From positions 1,672,861 to 1,736,860 of the forward strand of contig NZ_JAIVKJ010000001.1 in NCBI RefSeq assembly GCF_020524885.1: a stretch of 64,000 bases of DNA, read 5' to 3'. The notes under the pieces are model-generated. The model saw nothing but the letters and a program-made list of their open reading frames with translations. It did not search any database and was not told the origin of the DNA. Made by a program: the position numbers and the translations under genes. Each line of letters begins with the position of its first letter. Position 1 is the first letter of the stretch. Shown piece after piece: positions 11,131-20,971 of this stretch. The stretch comes from Microbulbifer elongatus. Lineage in GTDB: Bacteria > Pseudomonadota > Gammaproteobacteria > Pseudomonadales > Cellvibrionaceae.

Positions 11131-12342
11131 ATGGGGCGCAAATTGTTCAAGCGTATCGCGGGTATCGGCATACTGGTCGGTGTTTTGGGCTTTTTCGTGT
11201 ACGCCTTTTTGCCCCAGCCGGTACCCGTCGACATGGCACAGGTTACTCGCGGCCCCATGCAGGTATCTGTAGCAGATGAGGGCTACACCCGGGTGCACGA
11301 TGTCTTTGTAGTCTCAGCGCCGGTCACCGGCTACCTGTTGCGTATCCAGAGTGAAGTGGGCGATACCGTTGAGGCCGGGTCGACTACCATCGCGGAACTC
11401 CTACCCACGCATCCCCAATTTCTCGATGAGCGCAGCCGCAACCAGGCTGAGGCGGCCATTCGCAGCGCCGAGGCCGCGCTGAATCTCTCCAAGGCGGAAC
11501 GCCGGGATGCCGAGGCGCGGCTGGCTTTCGCCCAGGCCGACGCCAAGCGCGCACGAAAGCTGTCGCTAAAAGGACATATCTCCAAGGTAGAACTGGAGCG
11601 CACTGAGCTTGCACTGGACAGTGCCGTAGCCGCACTGGATACCGCTCGTGCCGCAGAACGTGTGAGCGAGGGCGAGCTGGACAACGCGCGCGCTACCCTT
11701 ATCGCCCCACGGCGCGATACCCCCAAAATTGACGACGACAACCTGGTAAAAGTCACCGCTCCCGTAGGCGGCCGGGTTCTTCAGCTATTACAGGAAAGCG
11801 AACGAGTGGTACCTGTGGGCACCGCATTACTGGAAATAGGTAATCCGGGGCAGCTGGAAATCGTGATCGACCTGCTCTCCCGCGACGCCGTCCGTGTGGA
11901 ACAAGGGGCACCCGTTGCGATCACCAGTTGGGGCGGCGACAAAGCGCTGAACGGGCGTGTGCGCCTGGTAGAACCCTATGGCTTCACCAAGATTTCCGCG
12001 TTGGGAATCGAGGAGCAGCGGGTCAATGTGATCGTGGACTTTATTGATCCACGGGAACAATGGGCAAGGCTCGGCCACGGTTATCGCGTTGATGCCGCCA
12101 TCGAAATCTGGCGCGCGGACGATGTCGTCCAGGTACCCGCCGGTGCACTGTTTCGCCACCAGAAGGCATGGGCAGTGTTCAAGGTCGTAGGGGATCGCGC
12201 GGTGCGCACGGAAGTCGAAATCGGCCACCAGAATGGACGCGTCGCAGAAATTTTATCCGGTGTTTCTCCCGGGGAGACGATTGTACTGCACCCCAGCGAG
12301 AGGATTACCCACGGTGTGAAGCTGGCAAAACGCACACTGTAG
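11131..12342 (+). CDS. Periplasmic adaptor (HlyD/membrane fusion) of the ABC exporter
   Basis: This 403-residue protein has an N-terminal membrane anchor (residues about 8-28), a lipoyl/barrel region split by a long Ala/Glu/Arg-rich coiled-coil hairpin (about residues 105-195), then the returning lipoyl half and a C-terminal beta domain. It would connect the FtsX-type permease to an outer-membrane channel; no such channel gene is nearby. The start is an ATG one base after the permease stop. Confidence 0.87.
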   Translation: MGRKLFKRIAGIGILVGVLGFFVYAFLPQPVPVDMAQVTRGPMQVSVADEGYTRVHDVFVVSAPVTGYLLRIQSEVGDTVEAGSTTIAELLPTHPQFLDERSRNQAEAAIRSAEAALNLSKAERRDAEARLAFAQADAKRARKLSLKGHISKVELERTELALDSAVAALDTARAAERVSEGELDNARATLIAPRRDTPKIDDDNLVKVTAPVGGRVLQLLQESERVVPVGTALLEIGNPGQLEIVIDLLSRDAVRVEQGAPVAITSWGGDKALNGRVRLVEPYGFTKISALGIEEQRVNVIVDFIDPREQWARLGHGYRVDAAIEIWRADDVVQVPAGALFRHQKAWAVFKVVGDRAVRTEVEIGHQNGRVAEILSGVSPGETIVLHPSERITHGVKLAKRTL

Positions 12343-12480
12343 CCCTTTTGGGCTGCGCTCAGCCCTTGGGTCTGACGAGACATCAACGGCGGGGCTGCGG
12401 CTTGAACATGCCTGGTTTATACATGACCATATAGCGCTACGGCCAAGCGGCATTGAATAGTCGAGAAAAGGTAGTCAGGC

Positions 12481-13308
12481 GTGCAGATCCAACCTAGGCC
12501 AGATGAGATTCACCGTTTGCGACGGCGCCGGATACTGAAGTCCGCATCACTCCTAATGGCAATGCTATTCAGCCTGGTTGCGCGCGCCGAACAACTCACT
12601 ATTGCTGTCGCTTCAAATTTCGCCGCGCCCATGCAACAGATTGCCCGGCAATTCGAGCAACGCAGTGGCCACCAGGTAAAGCTGGCTTTCGGCTCAACGG
12701 GAAAAATCTTCGCCCAGATTTACCACGGTGCGCCCTTTCAGGCGTTTTTCTCTGCTGATCAAGCGAAGCCGGCACAATTGGTGGAACTGGGGCTGGCTGA
12801 AGCCAGTAGCCGCTTTACCTATGCTGAAGGTAAACTCGCACTCTGGTCGAGTAAATCGAAATTTGTGGATTCAAATGGTGAAGTGCTGAGCCACGGTAGC
12901 TACAACCGACTTGCGATCGCCAACCCGAAGCTCGCACCTTATGGCGCGGCGGCGGTAGAGGTGTTACAGCAACTCGGTCTCGAAGAAAGTACGCGCCGCC
13001 GCCAGGTCCAGGGCGAGAACATTTCCCAGACCTATCAGTTTGTCGCAAGCGGCAATGCAGACCTCGGGCTGGTGGCCGTGTCGCAGCTTCTGCAAGATGG
13101 CAGTACAACCAAGGGCTCTGTATGGGTTGTTCCAGAGCATCTTTATAGCCCCATCCGGCAGGATGCCGTGATTCTGCAGCGGGGCTTAGATTCTTCAGCG
13201 ATGAACGAGTTCTGGGAGTTTGTACAGAGTGCTGAAGCGCGCGCGATCATCCGCGCCTATGGCTATCGCACTGCGCAAAAAATTGATAACAACATAAATG
13301 CTGAATAA
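12481..13308 (+). CDS. modA: Molybdate ABC transporter, periplasmic binding protein
   Basis: This 275-residue protein has a basic N terminus (RRRRILKSA), a hydrophobic signal segment ending near ARAEQ, then LTIAVASNFAAPMQQIA, the family's oxyanion-binding N-terminal strand. It captures molybdate (or tungstate) and delivers it to ModB. The GTG start at 12481 has an AAGG stretch about 12 bases upstream; a start closer to the signal segment cannot be excluded. It overlaps modB by 11 bases, so the three genes are coupled. Confidence 0.88.
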   Translation: MQIQPRPDEIHRLRRRRILKSASLLMAMLFSLVARAEQLTIAVASNFAAPMQQIARQFEQRSGHQVKLAFGSTGKIFAQIYHGAPFQAFFSADQAKPAQLVELGLAEASSRFTYAEGKLALWSSKSKFVDSNGEVLSHGSYNRLAIANPKLAPYGAAAVEVLQQLGLEESTRRRQVQGENISQTYQFVASGNADLGLVAVSQLLQDGSTTKGSVWVVPEHLYSPIRQDAVILQRGLDSSAMNEFWEFVQSAEARAIIRAYGYRTAQKIDNNINAE

Positions 13309-13993
13309 CGCCGATCTTGCCGCCATCTGGTTAACCCTGAAACTGGCAACCACAGTAACGCTTCTTCTATTAGTCCTGGGAACGCCTCTTGCTTACTGGT
13401 TGGCAAAAACGCGCTCCTGGTGGAAGGGCCCAGTAAGTGCCGTTGTGACCCTTCCTCTCGTATTGCCGCCCACCGTTCTCGGATTTTACCTGCTTATTTT
13501 TATGGGCCCCCAGGGCCCACTGGGTAAATTGACCGAGTCCCTTGGGCTTGGGACACTCCCATTCACCTTCACCGGCCTGGTGATTGCCTCCCTGCTCTAT
13601 TCTCTACCGTTCGTCGTACAGCCCATTCAAAATGCCATAGAGGCACAGGGTCGGCATCTGGGCGAAGTCGCGGCGACATTGCGTGCCGGCCCCTGGGATA
13701 GCTTCTGGCATATCACCTTGCCTCTGGCCAAACCGGGAATCGTCACCGCAACCGTATTGGGCTTTGCCCATACCGTCGGTGAGTTTGGTGTCATTTTGAT
13801 GATTGGTGGCAATATTCCGGGTGAAACCCGGGTAGTGTCCGTACAGATTTACGATCATGTGGAAGCGCTCGAATATGCTCGGGCGCACTGGTTATCTGCC
13901 GCCATGCTGGTGTTTTCGTTTTCCGTATTACTTGCACTGTATTTACTACAGCGACGCAAGTCCGCAGATGGATGGCGCTATGGCCCGCAATGA
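13298..13993 (+). CDS. modB: Molybdate ABC transporter permease
   Basis: This 231-residue protein has about five membrane segments and the cytoplasmic EAA loop (EVAATLRAGPWDSFWHITLPLAKPG region, residues about 125-150) that contacts the ATPase. The VGEFGVILMIGGNIPGETR stretch is characteristic of ModB/CysT-type permeases. It overlaps both modA (11 bases) and modC (14 bases). Confidence 0.9.
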   Translation: MLNNADLAAIWLTLKLATTVTLLLLVLGTPLAYWLAKTRSWWKGPVSAVVTLPLVLPPTVLGFYLLIFMGPQGPLGKLTESLGLGTLPFTFTGLVIASLLYSLPFVVQPIQNAIEAQGRHLGEVAATLRAGPWDSFWHITLPLAKPGIVTATVLGFAHTVGEFGVILMIGGNIPGETRVVSVQIYDHVEALEYARAHWLSAAMLVFSFSVLLALYLLQRRKSADGWRYGPQ

Positions 13994-15125
13994 GCTCTCG
14001 AGCAACACAATAACGGGTAATTTTTATCTGCCGCTAAGACAACAGGATGGTGGGACCGAGAATTTCGCTCTGGATGTTGATTTCAAAATTCCAGGTAGCG
14101 GGGTTACTGGGATTTTCGGACCGTCGGGATCTGGCAAAACGACTCTCCTACGCTGTATCGCTGGCTTACAGCCCTGCGTAACTGGCAGCCTTACCGTCAA
14201 CGGTACCCCCTGGCAACAATCAGGCAATCCAAACCGAAGCCTCGCCGTTCACGAACGTCCACTGGGTTTCGTATTCCAGCAGCCGAGCCTCTTCCCGCAT
14301 CTCAGCGCCAAAGATAATCTCGCCTTTGCCCGCAAGCGCGCTTCCACGGAAGTGAGTAACGAAGAGTACGATGAAATCGTTGCACTTATGGGTATTACGG
14401 CGCTACTCGGGCAGCGTCCCGATACCTTGTCTGGCGGCGAACAGCAGCGTGTCGCCATCGCCCGGGCATTGCTGGTAAAACCGCGACTTTTACTAATGGA
14501 CGAACCGCTGGCTGCGCTGGACCAGGCGCGCAAACGGGAGATTTTGCCGTATCTGGAAAAGCTGCATAGGTCCCTCGACATTCCCATTTTGTATGTCAGC
14601 CACTCGGTAGAGGAAATCGCACGGCTTGCGGACCATTTATTACTAATGAGGGACGGAAGAATCGAGCAAGCTGGGTCCGCGACGGAATTGATGTCAAGCG
14701 CCGACTTCCCGGTACATCTCGGGGACGACCTTGGCGTACTCCTCGAAGCGGAAGTTATTGATCGCGACACCAGGTGGAACCTGTTACGCGCGCGTGTCGC
14801 CGGCGCTGAACTCTGGGTCCGCGACAGTGGCGAGTCACTTGGTGAGCGGATCCGGATTCGAATTCTCGCCCGGGATGTCAGCTTGACCCGCACTGAAGAT
14901 CAGCAGTCCAGCATCCTTAATCGACTACCGATGCGGGTACGGGATATCACACCCGACGCAGACCCTGCGATGGTGCTGGTACGAATTGTCCCGCAACGGT
15001 TTGACACAATAGCCAGCTATACGCACATCATCGCCCGAGTTACTCGCCGGTCGCTACACCAGCTGGCGCTTGAGGAAAATTCTCCGGTATGGGCGCAAGT
15101 CAAATCCGTTGCTATTGTCCGCTGA
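13980..15125 (+). CDS. modC: Molybdate ABC transporter ATPase with TOBE/MOP domain
   Basis: This 381-residue ATPase has Walker A GPSGSGKTT, signature LSGGEQQR and Walker B LLLMDEPLAALD in its first 230 residues. The last roughly 140 residues contain a regulatory oxyanion-binding (TOBE/MOP) domain, as in other ModC proteins, which can inhibit transport when molybdate is plentiful. The ATG at 13980 gives a 14-base overlap with modB; the in-frame ATG at 13968 is an alternative. Confidence 0.88.
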   Translation: MARNELSSNTITGNFYLPLRQQDGGTENFALDVDFKIPGSGVTGIFGPSGSGKTTLLRCIAGLQPCVTGSLTVNGTPWQQSGNPNRSLAVHERPLGFVFQQPSLFPHLSAKDNLAFARKRASTEVSNEEYDEIVALMGITALLGQRPDTLSGGEQQRVAIARALLVKPRLLLMDEPLAALDQARKREILPYLEKLHRSLDIPILYVSHSVEEIARLADHLLLMRDGRIEQAGSATELMSSADFPVHLGDDLGVLLEAEVIDRDTRWNLLRARVAGAELWVRDSGESLGERIRIRILARDVSLTRTEDQQSSILNRLPMRVRDITPDADPAMVLVRIVPQRFDTIASYTHIIARVTRRSLHQLALEENSPVWAQVKSVAIVR

Positions 15126-15161
15126 TCTCGACCTGGATCTACAGAAGCAAAAAATAGAAAC

Positions 15162-15195
15162 AAAAAAGGCCGGGCTGCTTACGCACCACCCGGCC
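15162..15195 (-). terminator. Intrinsic terminator of the RND efflux operon
   Basis: Read on the minus strand, GGCCGGG (15195-15189) pairs with CCCGGCC (15174-15168), followed by six T residues. It lies just beyond the stop of the RND transporter gene. Confidence 0.85.
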
Positions 15196-15221
15196 AAGGT
15201 TTACAGACTGGTTAAATCCGA

Positions 15222-18200
15222 TTAAGCGGTCTCTGAATATTGCTCAGATTTTTCGGTCTCAATACCCAACTTGCCGACGATATCCTTGCTATCGGATTGG
15301 GCTGCTTTTCTGCCGAACAACTTCTGCACTACCACAAAGAACAGCGGGATAAAGAAAATACCCAGTAATGTGCCCACGATCATCCCGCCAAGGACGCCGG
15401 TTCCGATAGCCTGCTGAGCACCGGAACCAGCACCTGAGGCAATTGCCAGCGGCAGTACACCGAGACCAAAGGCCAAAGAAGTCATGATGATCGGGCGCAG
15501 GCGGTCGCGTACGGCGGCCATGGTGGCTTCGATCAGCTCCATACCCGCTTCCAGGTTTTGCTTGGCAAACTCTACGATCAAGATGGCGTTTTTACTGGTC
15601 AGGCCTACGGTCGTCAGCATGGCCACCTGGAAGTAAATGTCACGCTCGAAGCCGCGCAGATTACTCGCCACAATCGCACCGAGAATACCCAGCGGCGCGA
15701 CAAGCAATACCGCCGTCGGCACGGTCCAGCTCTCGTAGAGTGCAGCCAGACACAGGAAGACGATCAGCACGGACAGAACATACAACAGCGTGGTCTGCGA
15801 ACCAGCCTGCTGCTCCTGGTACGACAGTGCGGTCCATTCCAGACCAAACCCTTCCGGCAACTGGCTTACCAGGCGCTCCATTTCTGCCATGGCGTCACCA
15901 GAACTTACCCCGGGCGCACCCTGCCCCTGAATCTGCACCGCCGGCACACCGTTGTAGCGTTCGAGGCGTGGAGACCCGTAGTCCCAGTCAAAGGTGGCAA
16001 AGGAGGATACCGGCACCATTTCACCGTTGCTATTGCGCACGGACCACAGGCGGAAGTCCTCCGGATTCATCCGGAAAGGAGCGTCAGCCTGCATGTACAC
16101 ACGCTTGATACGACCGCGATCGATAAAGTCATCGATGTACTGACCACCCCAGGCAACGCCTAAGGTGTTATTAATATCACCGATAGATACACTCAGGGAC
16201 GCTGCCTTGGCATTGTTGACCTTGAGTTTGAACTGCGGTGTATCTTCCTGGCCGTTGGGGCGCACTCCAGCCAAAAGTGGGCTCTGGGCGGCCATGCCCA
16301 ACAGCTGGTTGCGCGCTTTGACGAGCGCCTCATGCCCCTGGTTGGCATTGTCCTGCAGGTACATGGCAAATCCTGCTGAGGTACCCAGCTCCGGCAGGGC
16401 CGGCGGTGAAAAGGCGTAGGCAATCGCATCCTTGATCTGGCTCAGGGCACCCATGCCGCGCATGGCAACCGCTTTGGCCTGCTCGGATTCCTCTTCGCGC
16501 TCATCCCAGTCTTTCAACTTGATAAAGGCCATGGCGTTGTTCTGGCCACTACCGGCAAAGCTGAAACCCTGTACCGAGAATACCGATTCCACCAGCTCGC
16601 TTTCGTTGTTGAGGAAGTGGTTTTCCAGCTTCTCCACCGACTCCATGGTGCGCTCCTGCGTAGCGCCAACCGGCGTCTGCACCAGTGAGAACAGCACACC
16701 CTGGTCCTCTTCCGGCAGGAAGGAGCTGGGTGAGCGCACAAACAGGAACACCATCAGCGCGCTCAGCAGTGCGAAGATCACCATAAAGCGTCCGCTGCGG
16801 GCGAGAACCCCGCGCACACCGCGCTGGTAAGAGGCCGCACTGCGATCAAAGTTACGGTTAAACCAGCCGAAGAACCCTTTCTTGCTGCCATGGGAGCCAG
16901 GCTTCAGCATGGTGGCGCAGAGTGCCGGCGTCAGCACGATGGCCACGATTACCGAGAAGGTCATGGCGGCCACGATGGTTGCGGAGAACTGGCGATAAAT
17001 AATACCGGTTGAACCGTCCATAAATGCCATCGGTACGAATACCGCGGACAGCACCACGCCAATGCCGATGAGGGCGCCGGTAATCTGTTTCATGGACTTC
17101 TTGGTGGCCTCTTTCGGTGAGAGGTTTTCCTCATGCATCACCCGCTCGACGTTCTCCACTACAACGATTGCATCGTCTACCAGCAGACCAATCGCGAGCA
17201 CCATGGCGAACATGGTGAGCATGTTCACGGAGAAGCCGAGTACGGACAGCACTCCAAAGGTACCGAGCAGTACAACCGGTACTGCAATGGTGGGGATGAT
17301 GGTTGCGCGGAAATTCTGCAGGAACAGCAGCATCACCAGGAAAACCAGGATGACCGCTTCCACCAGAGTCTGGATGACACCTTTAATCGACACTTCCACA
17401 AACGGGGTAGTATCGAACGGAATCACGGTCTTAAGGCCCGTCGGGAAGTTGGGGCTCAACTCCGCCAGCTTTTCTTTCACCGCAGCCGCTGTCTCCAGTG
17501 CGTTTGCGCCTGTAGCGAGAGAGATGGCCACACCGGTTGCCGGCGCGCGGTTGTAACGGGTTAGGAAGTCGTAACTCTCTGTACCCATTTCCACCCGAGC
17601 CACGTCACCCAATTTGAGTACCGAGCCATCCGGGTTTGCCCTCAACACCACATTGCGAAACTCTTCCGGTGTCTGCATACGGCTCTGGGCGGTAATACTC
17701 GCGGTGAGCTGCTGGCCTTGCACTGCGGGCGTGCCGCCGAGGCTGCCGATAGCCACCTGCGAGTTCTGGTTACGCACAGAAGCGATGATATCGTTGGGGG
17801 TCAACTTGTAGGCATCGAGCTTGTTCGGATCCAGCCAGATACGCATCGCGTATTTGGAACCGAATACCTGGATACTACCTACCCCGGGCACCCGACTGAG
17901 CGGGTCAACCACATTGGATACCACGAAGTCCGCAATATCCTCTTTGTTCATGTTGCCGTCGGTCGACACAAAGCCCGCCACCATCAGGAATCCGGCACGG
18001 CCCTTGCCGACGGTCAGCCCCTGGCGTTGAACGATTTCCGGTAACAACGGCATGGCCAGCTGCAGCTTGTTCTGCACCTGAACCTGAGCGATATCCGGAT
18101 CTGTACCATTGGCAAACGTCAGGGTGACTTCTGCGGTACCAATCGACTGGCTGGTGGCAGACATGTACAACAGGCCATCAAGCCCCTTCATGTTCTGCTC

Positions 18201-18395
18201 GATCACCTGGGTAACGGAGTCTTCAATAACCTTGGCCGAGGCGCCGGGATAGGCACCGGTAATGGAAACCACCGGCGGTGCAATATCCGGGTAGCGCTCG
18301 ACCGGCAATTTGCTGATCGCAAGGCTGCCAAACAGCATCACGACAATTGCGATCACCCAGGCAAAAATCGGGCGATCGATAAAAAATCCTGCCAT
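15222..18395 (-). CDS. RND multidrug efflux transporter (AcrB/MexB type)
   Basis: This 1057-residue inner-membrane pump has the twelve-helix HAE1-type RND layout with two large periplasmic loops. The proton-relay residues are present: the adjacent aspartates in [13 protein letters not shown] (TM4) and the lysine in [13 protein letters not shown] (TM10). It should export hydrophobic drugs, detergents or organic acids using the proton gradient. The adaptor gene lies 6 bases upstream; no outer-membrane factor gene accompanies the pair, so a TolC-like protein encoded elsewhere is needed. The N terminus [16 protein letters not shown] is typical. Confidence 0.93.
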   Translation of the reverse strand: MAGFFIDRPIFAWVIAIVVMLFGSLAISKLPVERYPDIAPPVVSITGAYPGASAKVIEDSVTQVIEQNMKGLDGLLYMSATSQSIGTAEVTLTFANGTDPDIAQVQVQNKLQLAMPLLPEIVQRQGLTVGKGRAGFLMVAGFVSTDGNMNKEDIADFVVSNVVDPLSRVPGVGSIQVFGSKYAMRIWLDPNKLDAYKLTPNDIIASVRNQNSQVAIGSLGGTPAVQGQQLTASITAQSRMQTPEEFRNVVLRANPDGSVLKLGDVARVEMGTESYDFLTRYNRAPATGVAISLATGANALETAAAVKEKLAELSPNFPTGLKTVIPFDTTPFVEVSIKGVIQTLVEAVILVFLVMLLFLQNFRATIIPTIAVPVVLLGTFGVLSVLGFSVNMLTMFAMVLAIGLLVDDAIVVVENVERVMHEENLSPKEATKKSMKQITGALIGIGVVLSAVFVPMAFMDGSTGIIYRQFSATIVAAMTFSVIVAIVLTPALCATMLKPGSHGSKKGFFGWFNRNFDRSAASYQRGVRGVLARSGRFMVIFALLSALMVFLFVRSPSSFLPEEDQGVLFSLVQTPVGATQERTMESVEKLENHFLNNESELVESVFSVQGFSFAGSGQNNAMAFIKLKDWDEREEESEQAKAVAMRGMGALSQIKDAIAYAFSPPALPELGTSAGFAMYLQDNANQGHEALVKARNQLLGMAAQSPLLAGVRPNGQEDTPQFKLKVNNAKAASLSVSIGDINNTLGVAWGGQYIDDFIDRGRIKRVYMQADAPFRMNPEDFRLWSVRNSNGEMVPVSSFATFDWDYGSPRLERYNGVPAVQIQGQGAPGVSSGDAMAEMERLVSQLPEGFGLEWTALSYQEQQAGSQTTLLYVLSVLIVFLCLAALYESWTVPTAVLLVAPLGILGAIVASNLRGFERDIYFQVAMLTTVGLTSKNAILIVEFAKQNLEAGMELIEATMAAVRDRLRPIIMTSLAFGLGVLPLAIASGAGSGAQQAIGTGVLGGMIVGTLLGIFFIPLFFVVVQKLFGRKAAQSDSKDIVGKLGIETEKSEQYSETA

Positions 18396-18401
18396 TGCTG
18401 A

Positions 18402-19613
18402 TTACCCCTTGCTGGCGTTGCTCTGTGCTTTTTCATTCGCATTTTGCGCAGACAAACTCGGTGCCGGCAGGTCTACCGGCGCGGGCTCTGCGATTTCACC
18501 GGGATTGACCACGACACCCGGGCGGATCTTCTGCAGCCCCTCAACGATCACGCGGTCGCCTGCCTTGAGACCGCTCTCCACCAACCAGGCGCTACCCACT
18601 GTCTGCGATACTTTCACCGGACGGGCCTCTACGGTATTGCCCTCACCCACCACCATCGCTGTGGTATTGCCTTTCGGGTCGCGCGCGACGCCCTGTTGCG
18701 GCACAAGCACAGCATTTTCGCGTTGGCCGCTACCGACAGAGGCGCGCACGTACATGCCGGGCAACAGCAGGTGGTCCGGGTTGGGCACCACCACGCGCAG
18801 GCGAACGCTGCCTGTGGTGGGATCGACGCTCACCTCAGAGAATTCGAGTTTTCCAGCGTGGGGGTACTCGGTGCCGTCCTCCAGCAGGATCTCCACTGGC
18901 AGGTTCTCGGCGCTCTGCAGGTCGCCGGACGCCACAGATTGACGCAGGCTCAGCAGCTCGCTCACCGACTGGGTCAAGTCCACATAAATCGGGTCCAATT
19001 GCTGCACCGTGGCCAGAGCGGCCGCCTGGTTCGCGGTGACCAACGCCCCCTGGGTCACGGAAGAGATTCCGATGCGGCCGCTGATCGGGGCACTGATACG
19101 AGCGAAATCCAGCGTTACCCGGCTGCGCTCCACGGCCGCCTTGGCCGCCGCCACATCCGCTTTCGCCTGCTGCAGTGTCGCAATCGCGGTGTCGTTGTCC
19201 TGCTTGCTCACTGCACCTGTCTTTACCAGGTCTTTGGTGCGATCGGCGTTCAGCTTTGCCACGTTGAACGCTGCCTGTGCACGCTCGAGAGAGGCTTTGG
19301 CGCTGTCCAGGTCGGCCTGATAGCGTGCATCATCCAACTGATAGAGCGCGGAGCCAGCGTCGACCATGCCGCCCTCTTTAAACAGCTGCTCTTTTACCAG
19401 TCCGTCAACCTGTGGTCGCACTTCTGCAACTTTGTATGGGCTGGTGCGGCCTGGCAGCTGGCGAGTCAGGGTTACCGGCTCACTCGAGAGGGTAACGACG
19501 GTGACCTGGGGCGTATGTCCTTGCATGGCCTGCTGCTTATCACCACAGGCGGACAACAGTGCCACGGCAAGCAGCAGGCTGCCGGAGATCAACGACTTCT
19601 TCTTGCGCAACAT
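18402..19613 (-). CDS. RND efflux periplasmic adaptor lipoprotein (AcrA/MexA type)
   Basis: This 403-residue protein begins MLRKKKSLISGSLLLAVALL and has a lipobox with the lipidated cysteine at C23 (LLSAC). Lipoyl and coiled-coil segments (about residues 65-210) are followed by beta-barrel and membrane-proximal domains, the standard adaptor order. The start at 19613 is supported by GAGGTG six bases upstream; the frame is open further upstream, but that stretch lacks a signal. Its promoter region holds the two palindromes assigned to the divergent TetR gene. Confidence 0.92.
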   Translation of the reverse strand: MLRKKKSLISGSLLLAVALLSACGDKQQAMQGHTPQVTVVTLSSEPVTLTRQLPGRTSPYKVAEVRPQVDGLVKEQLFKEGGMVDAGSALYQLDDARYQADLDSAKASLERAQAAFNVAKLNADRTKDLVKTGAVSKQDNDTAIATLQQAKADVAAAKAAVERSRVTLDFARISAPISGRIGISSVTQGALVTANQAAALATVQQLDPIYVDLTQSVSELLSLRQSVASGDLQSAENLPVEILLEDGTEYPHAGKLEFSEVSVDPTTGSVRLRVVVPNPDHLLLPGMYVRASVGSGQRENAVLVPQQGVARDPKGNTTAMVVGEGNTVEARPVKVSQTVGSAWLVESGLKAGDRVIVEGLQKIRPGVVVNPGEIAEPAPVDLPAPSLSAQNANEKAQSNASKG

Positions 19614-19810
19614 GAACACCTCGTTCTTACATCCAATGCGGCACCAGGCCCGGCACCACTGAAATTTGAATCCATGAAAAAACAGCATCGGCACCCCAAT
19701 TGCCGGGGTGCCGATGACTGAAAAAGTGACGGGCTGACTGAATTGCCCGGTCAAAAACAAACGAAACGCCAGACTTACGTGACTTATCTGGCCAATGTGC
19801 GCATTTTAAA

Positions 19811-19851
19811 TACATGCATGAATGAATATCAACTATTTATTCATGAATGTA
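19811..19851. promoter_or_regulatory. Double operator-like palindrome between RND operon and its TetR gene
   Basis: Two 12-base near-palindromes lie in the divergent intergenic region: CATGCATGAATG (19813-19824) and TATTCATGAATG (19838-19849), 25 bases centre to centre. The 13-base arms at 19811-19823 and 19839-19851 are also inverted copies of each other with one mismatch. Placement and symmetry fit a TetR-family operator controlling both genes. The rest of the 19614-19944 gap shows no gene. Confidence 0.65.
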
Positions 19852-19944
19852 TATGAACTAAACTGGGCACCAGATTGAGCTGGTCGGTCCACAATTCAGG
19901 GGGCTGGTCAAGAGCGAGTGATAGAGAACCCGAGATCTACTTTC

Positions 19945-20610
19945 ATGGCCAAACGCAGAAAAGAAGACGCACTGGAAACCCGCGAACGTATCCTCGATGC
20001 CGCCATCGAGGTATTCGACCGCCGCGGTGTCTCGCGCCCTTCCCTGACGGAAATCGCCGAGTTGGCGGGCGTCACCCGGGGCGCGGTATACGGCCATTTT
20101 CAGAACAAGGCGGACCTGTTCAGCGCCTTGGCCGATCGCATTCAGCTACCAGATGAGTCGCTCTGCCAGGCTCCACTCGAAGGCTGCAAGGATCCGCTGG
20201 GGGAACTGCAGAACCGCTGGCAATACATGTACCGTGAGGTGATGGTCAACGAACAGTGGCGTCGGATCTTCTCAATCATCCTGCTGCGCTGTGAGTGGGT
20301 GGCGGAAAACGGCGAGATTCACCAACGTTGTTCAGAGGGGCACGATGAAGGCACAAGGCGTCTCCGCAGCCTGGTGACCGCAGCCGTAGAAGTCGGACAA
20401 CTGCCGGCAGACCTGAATATTGACCTGGCGGTTCCGATTCTTCACGCCGCAGTACTTGGCCTGCTGCAGGACTGGCTGATGAACCCGGACGCGTACAACC
20501 TGCTGGAAGTCGGTGAGAAACAGATACTCGCCATGCGGGAGATGCTGCAATCCTCTGTGCACCTGCGCAATACCGCGAAGTGCGCCTCTACGGCGGATTC
20601 AGAGCGGTAA
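19945..20610 (+). CDS. TetR/AcrR-family repressor of the RND efflux operon
   Basis: This 221-residue protein has an N-terminal TetR helix-turn-helix (residues about 12-60; recognition helix VTRGAVYGHF) and a C-terminal ligand-binding domain of the AcrR/TtgR type. It is divergent from the adaptor gene with paired palindromes between them, so it most likely represses the pump and itself until a pump substrate binds. The ATG at 19945 (MAKRRKEDALETRERIL) is chosen; nine further in-frame residues upstream have no homologous look. Confidence 0.88.
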   Translation: MAKRRKEDALETRERILDAAIEVFDRRGVSRPSLTEIAELAGVTRGAVYGHFQNKADLFSALADRIQLPDESLCQAPLEGCKDPLGELQNRWQYMYREVMVNEQWRRIFSIILLRCEWVAENGEIHQRCSEGHDEGTRRLRSLVTAAVEVGQLPADLNIDLAVPILHAAVLGLLQDWLMNPDAYNLLEVGEKQILAMREMLQSSVHLRNTAKCASTADSER

Positions 20611-20971
20611 CCGGGGCCAACCACCCCATGCTCTTCACCATTGAGCCGAATCCACGCCACTCTATTGAACGCAGTTTTGATGTTTTTCGTCGTTTTTTTC
20701 GCGGCAGTGCGTTTTTTGACCAGCTCAAAGTTGTCGTTTTGGCGATTTAGGCGCGCCAATGGCCCTGAGATCGGGCATTGACGGCAAAAACGTCCCCTCA
20801 CCCACCGCAATCTGGACACCTTTCGCCTCGTTAATGATGCAATTCATGCCTTTCGGAGCTTTCAGCCTTTATACTTGTCCTAAGCTATAAGTCGCCACTG
20901 CTCCGGGACACCGCGCCCGGCTCAAACTGACAGTGGGACGCCTTGATGTAGGACGTATAAAGAGACTCCTT
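20611..20971. other. Intergenic region upstream of the tail-specific protease gene
   Basis: No convincing gene is seen. It contains T-rich stretches (20680-20720) and a TATACT (20870-20875) that could be a -10 box for the protease gene, without a clear -35 partner. Confidence 0.4.

Noticed and set aside
12414..12436. Possible ModE-type operator upstream of modA
   Set aside because: The right half resembles a ModE half-site but the left half matches poorly, so symmetry is not convincing.
18444..19721. Long open frame (425 codons) opposite the RND adaptor gene
   Set aside because: It mirrors a well supported gene; composition is typical of antisense frames in GC-rich DNA, with no domain or ribosome-binding site.
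20628..20750. Short open frame of 40 codons in the T-rich gap before prc
   Set aside because: Too short, biased in composition and without a clear ribosome-binding site.
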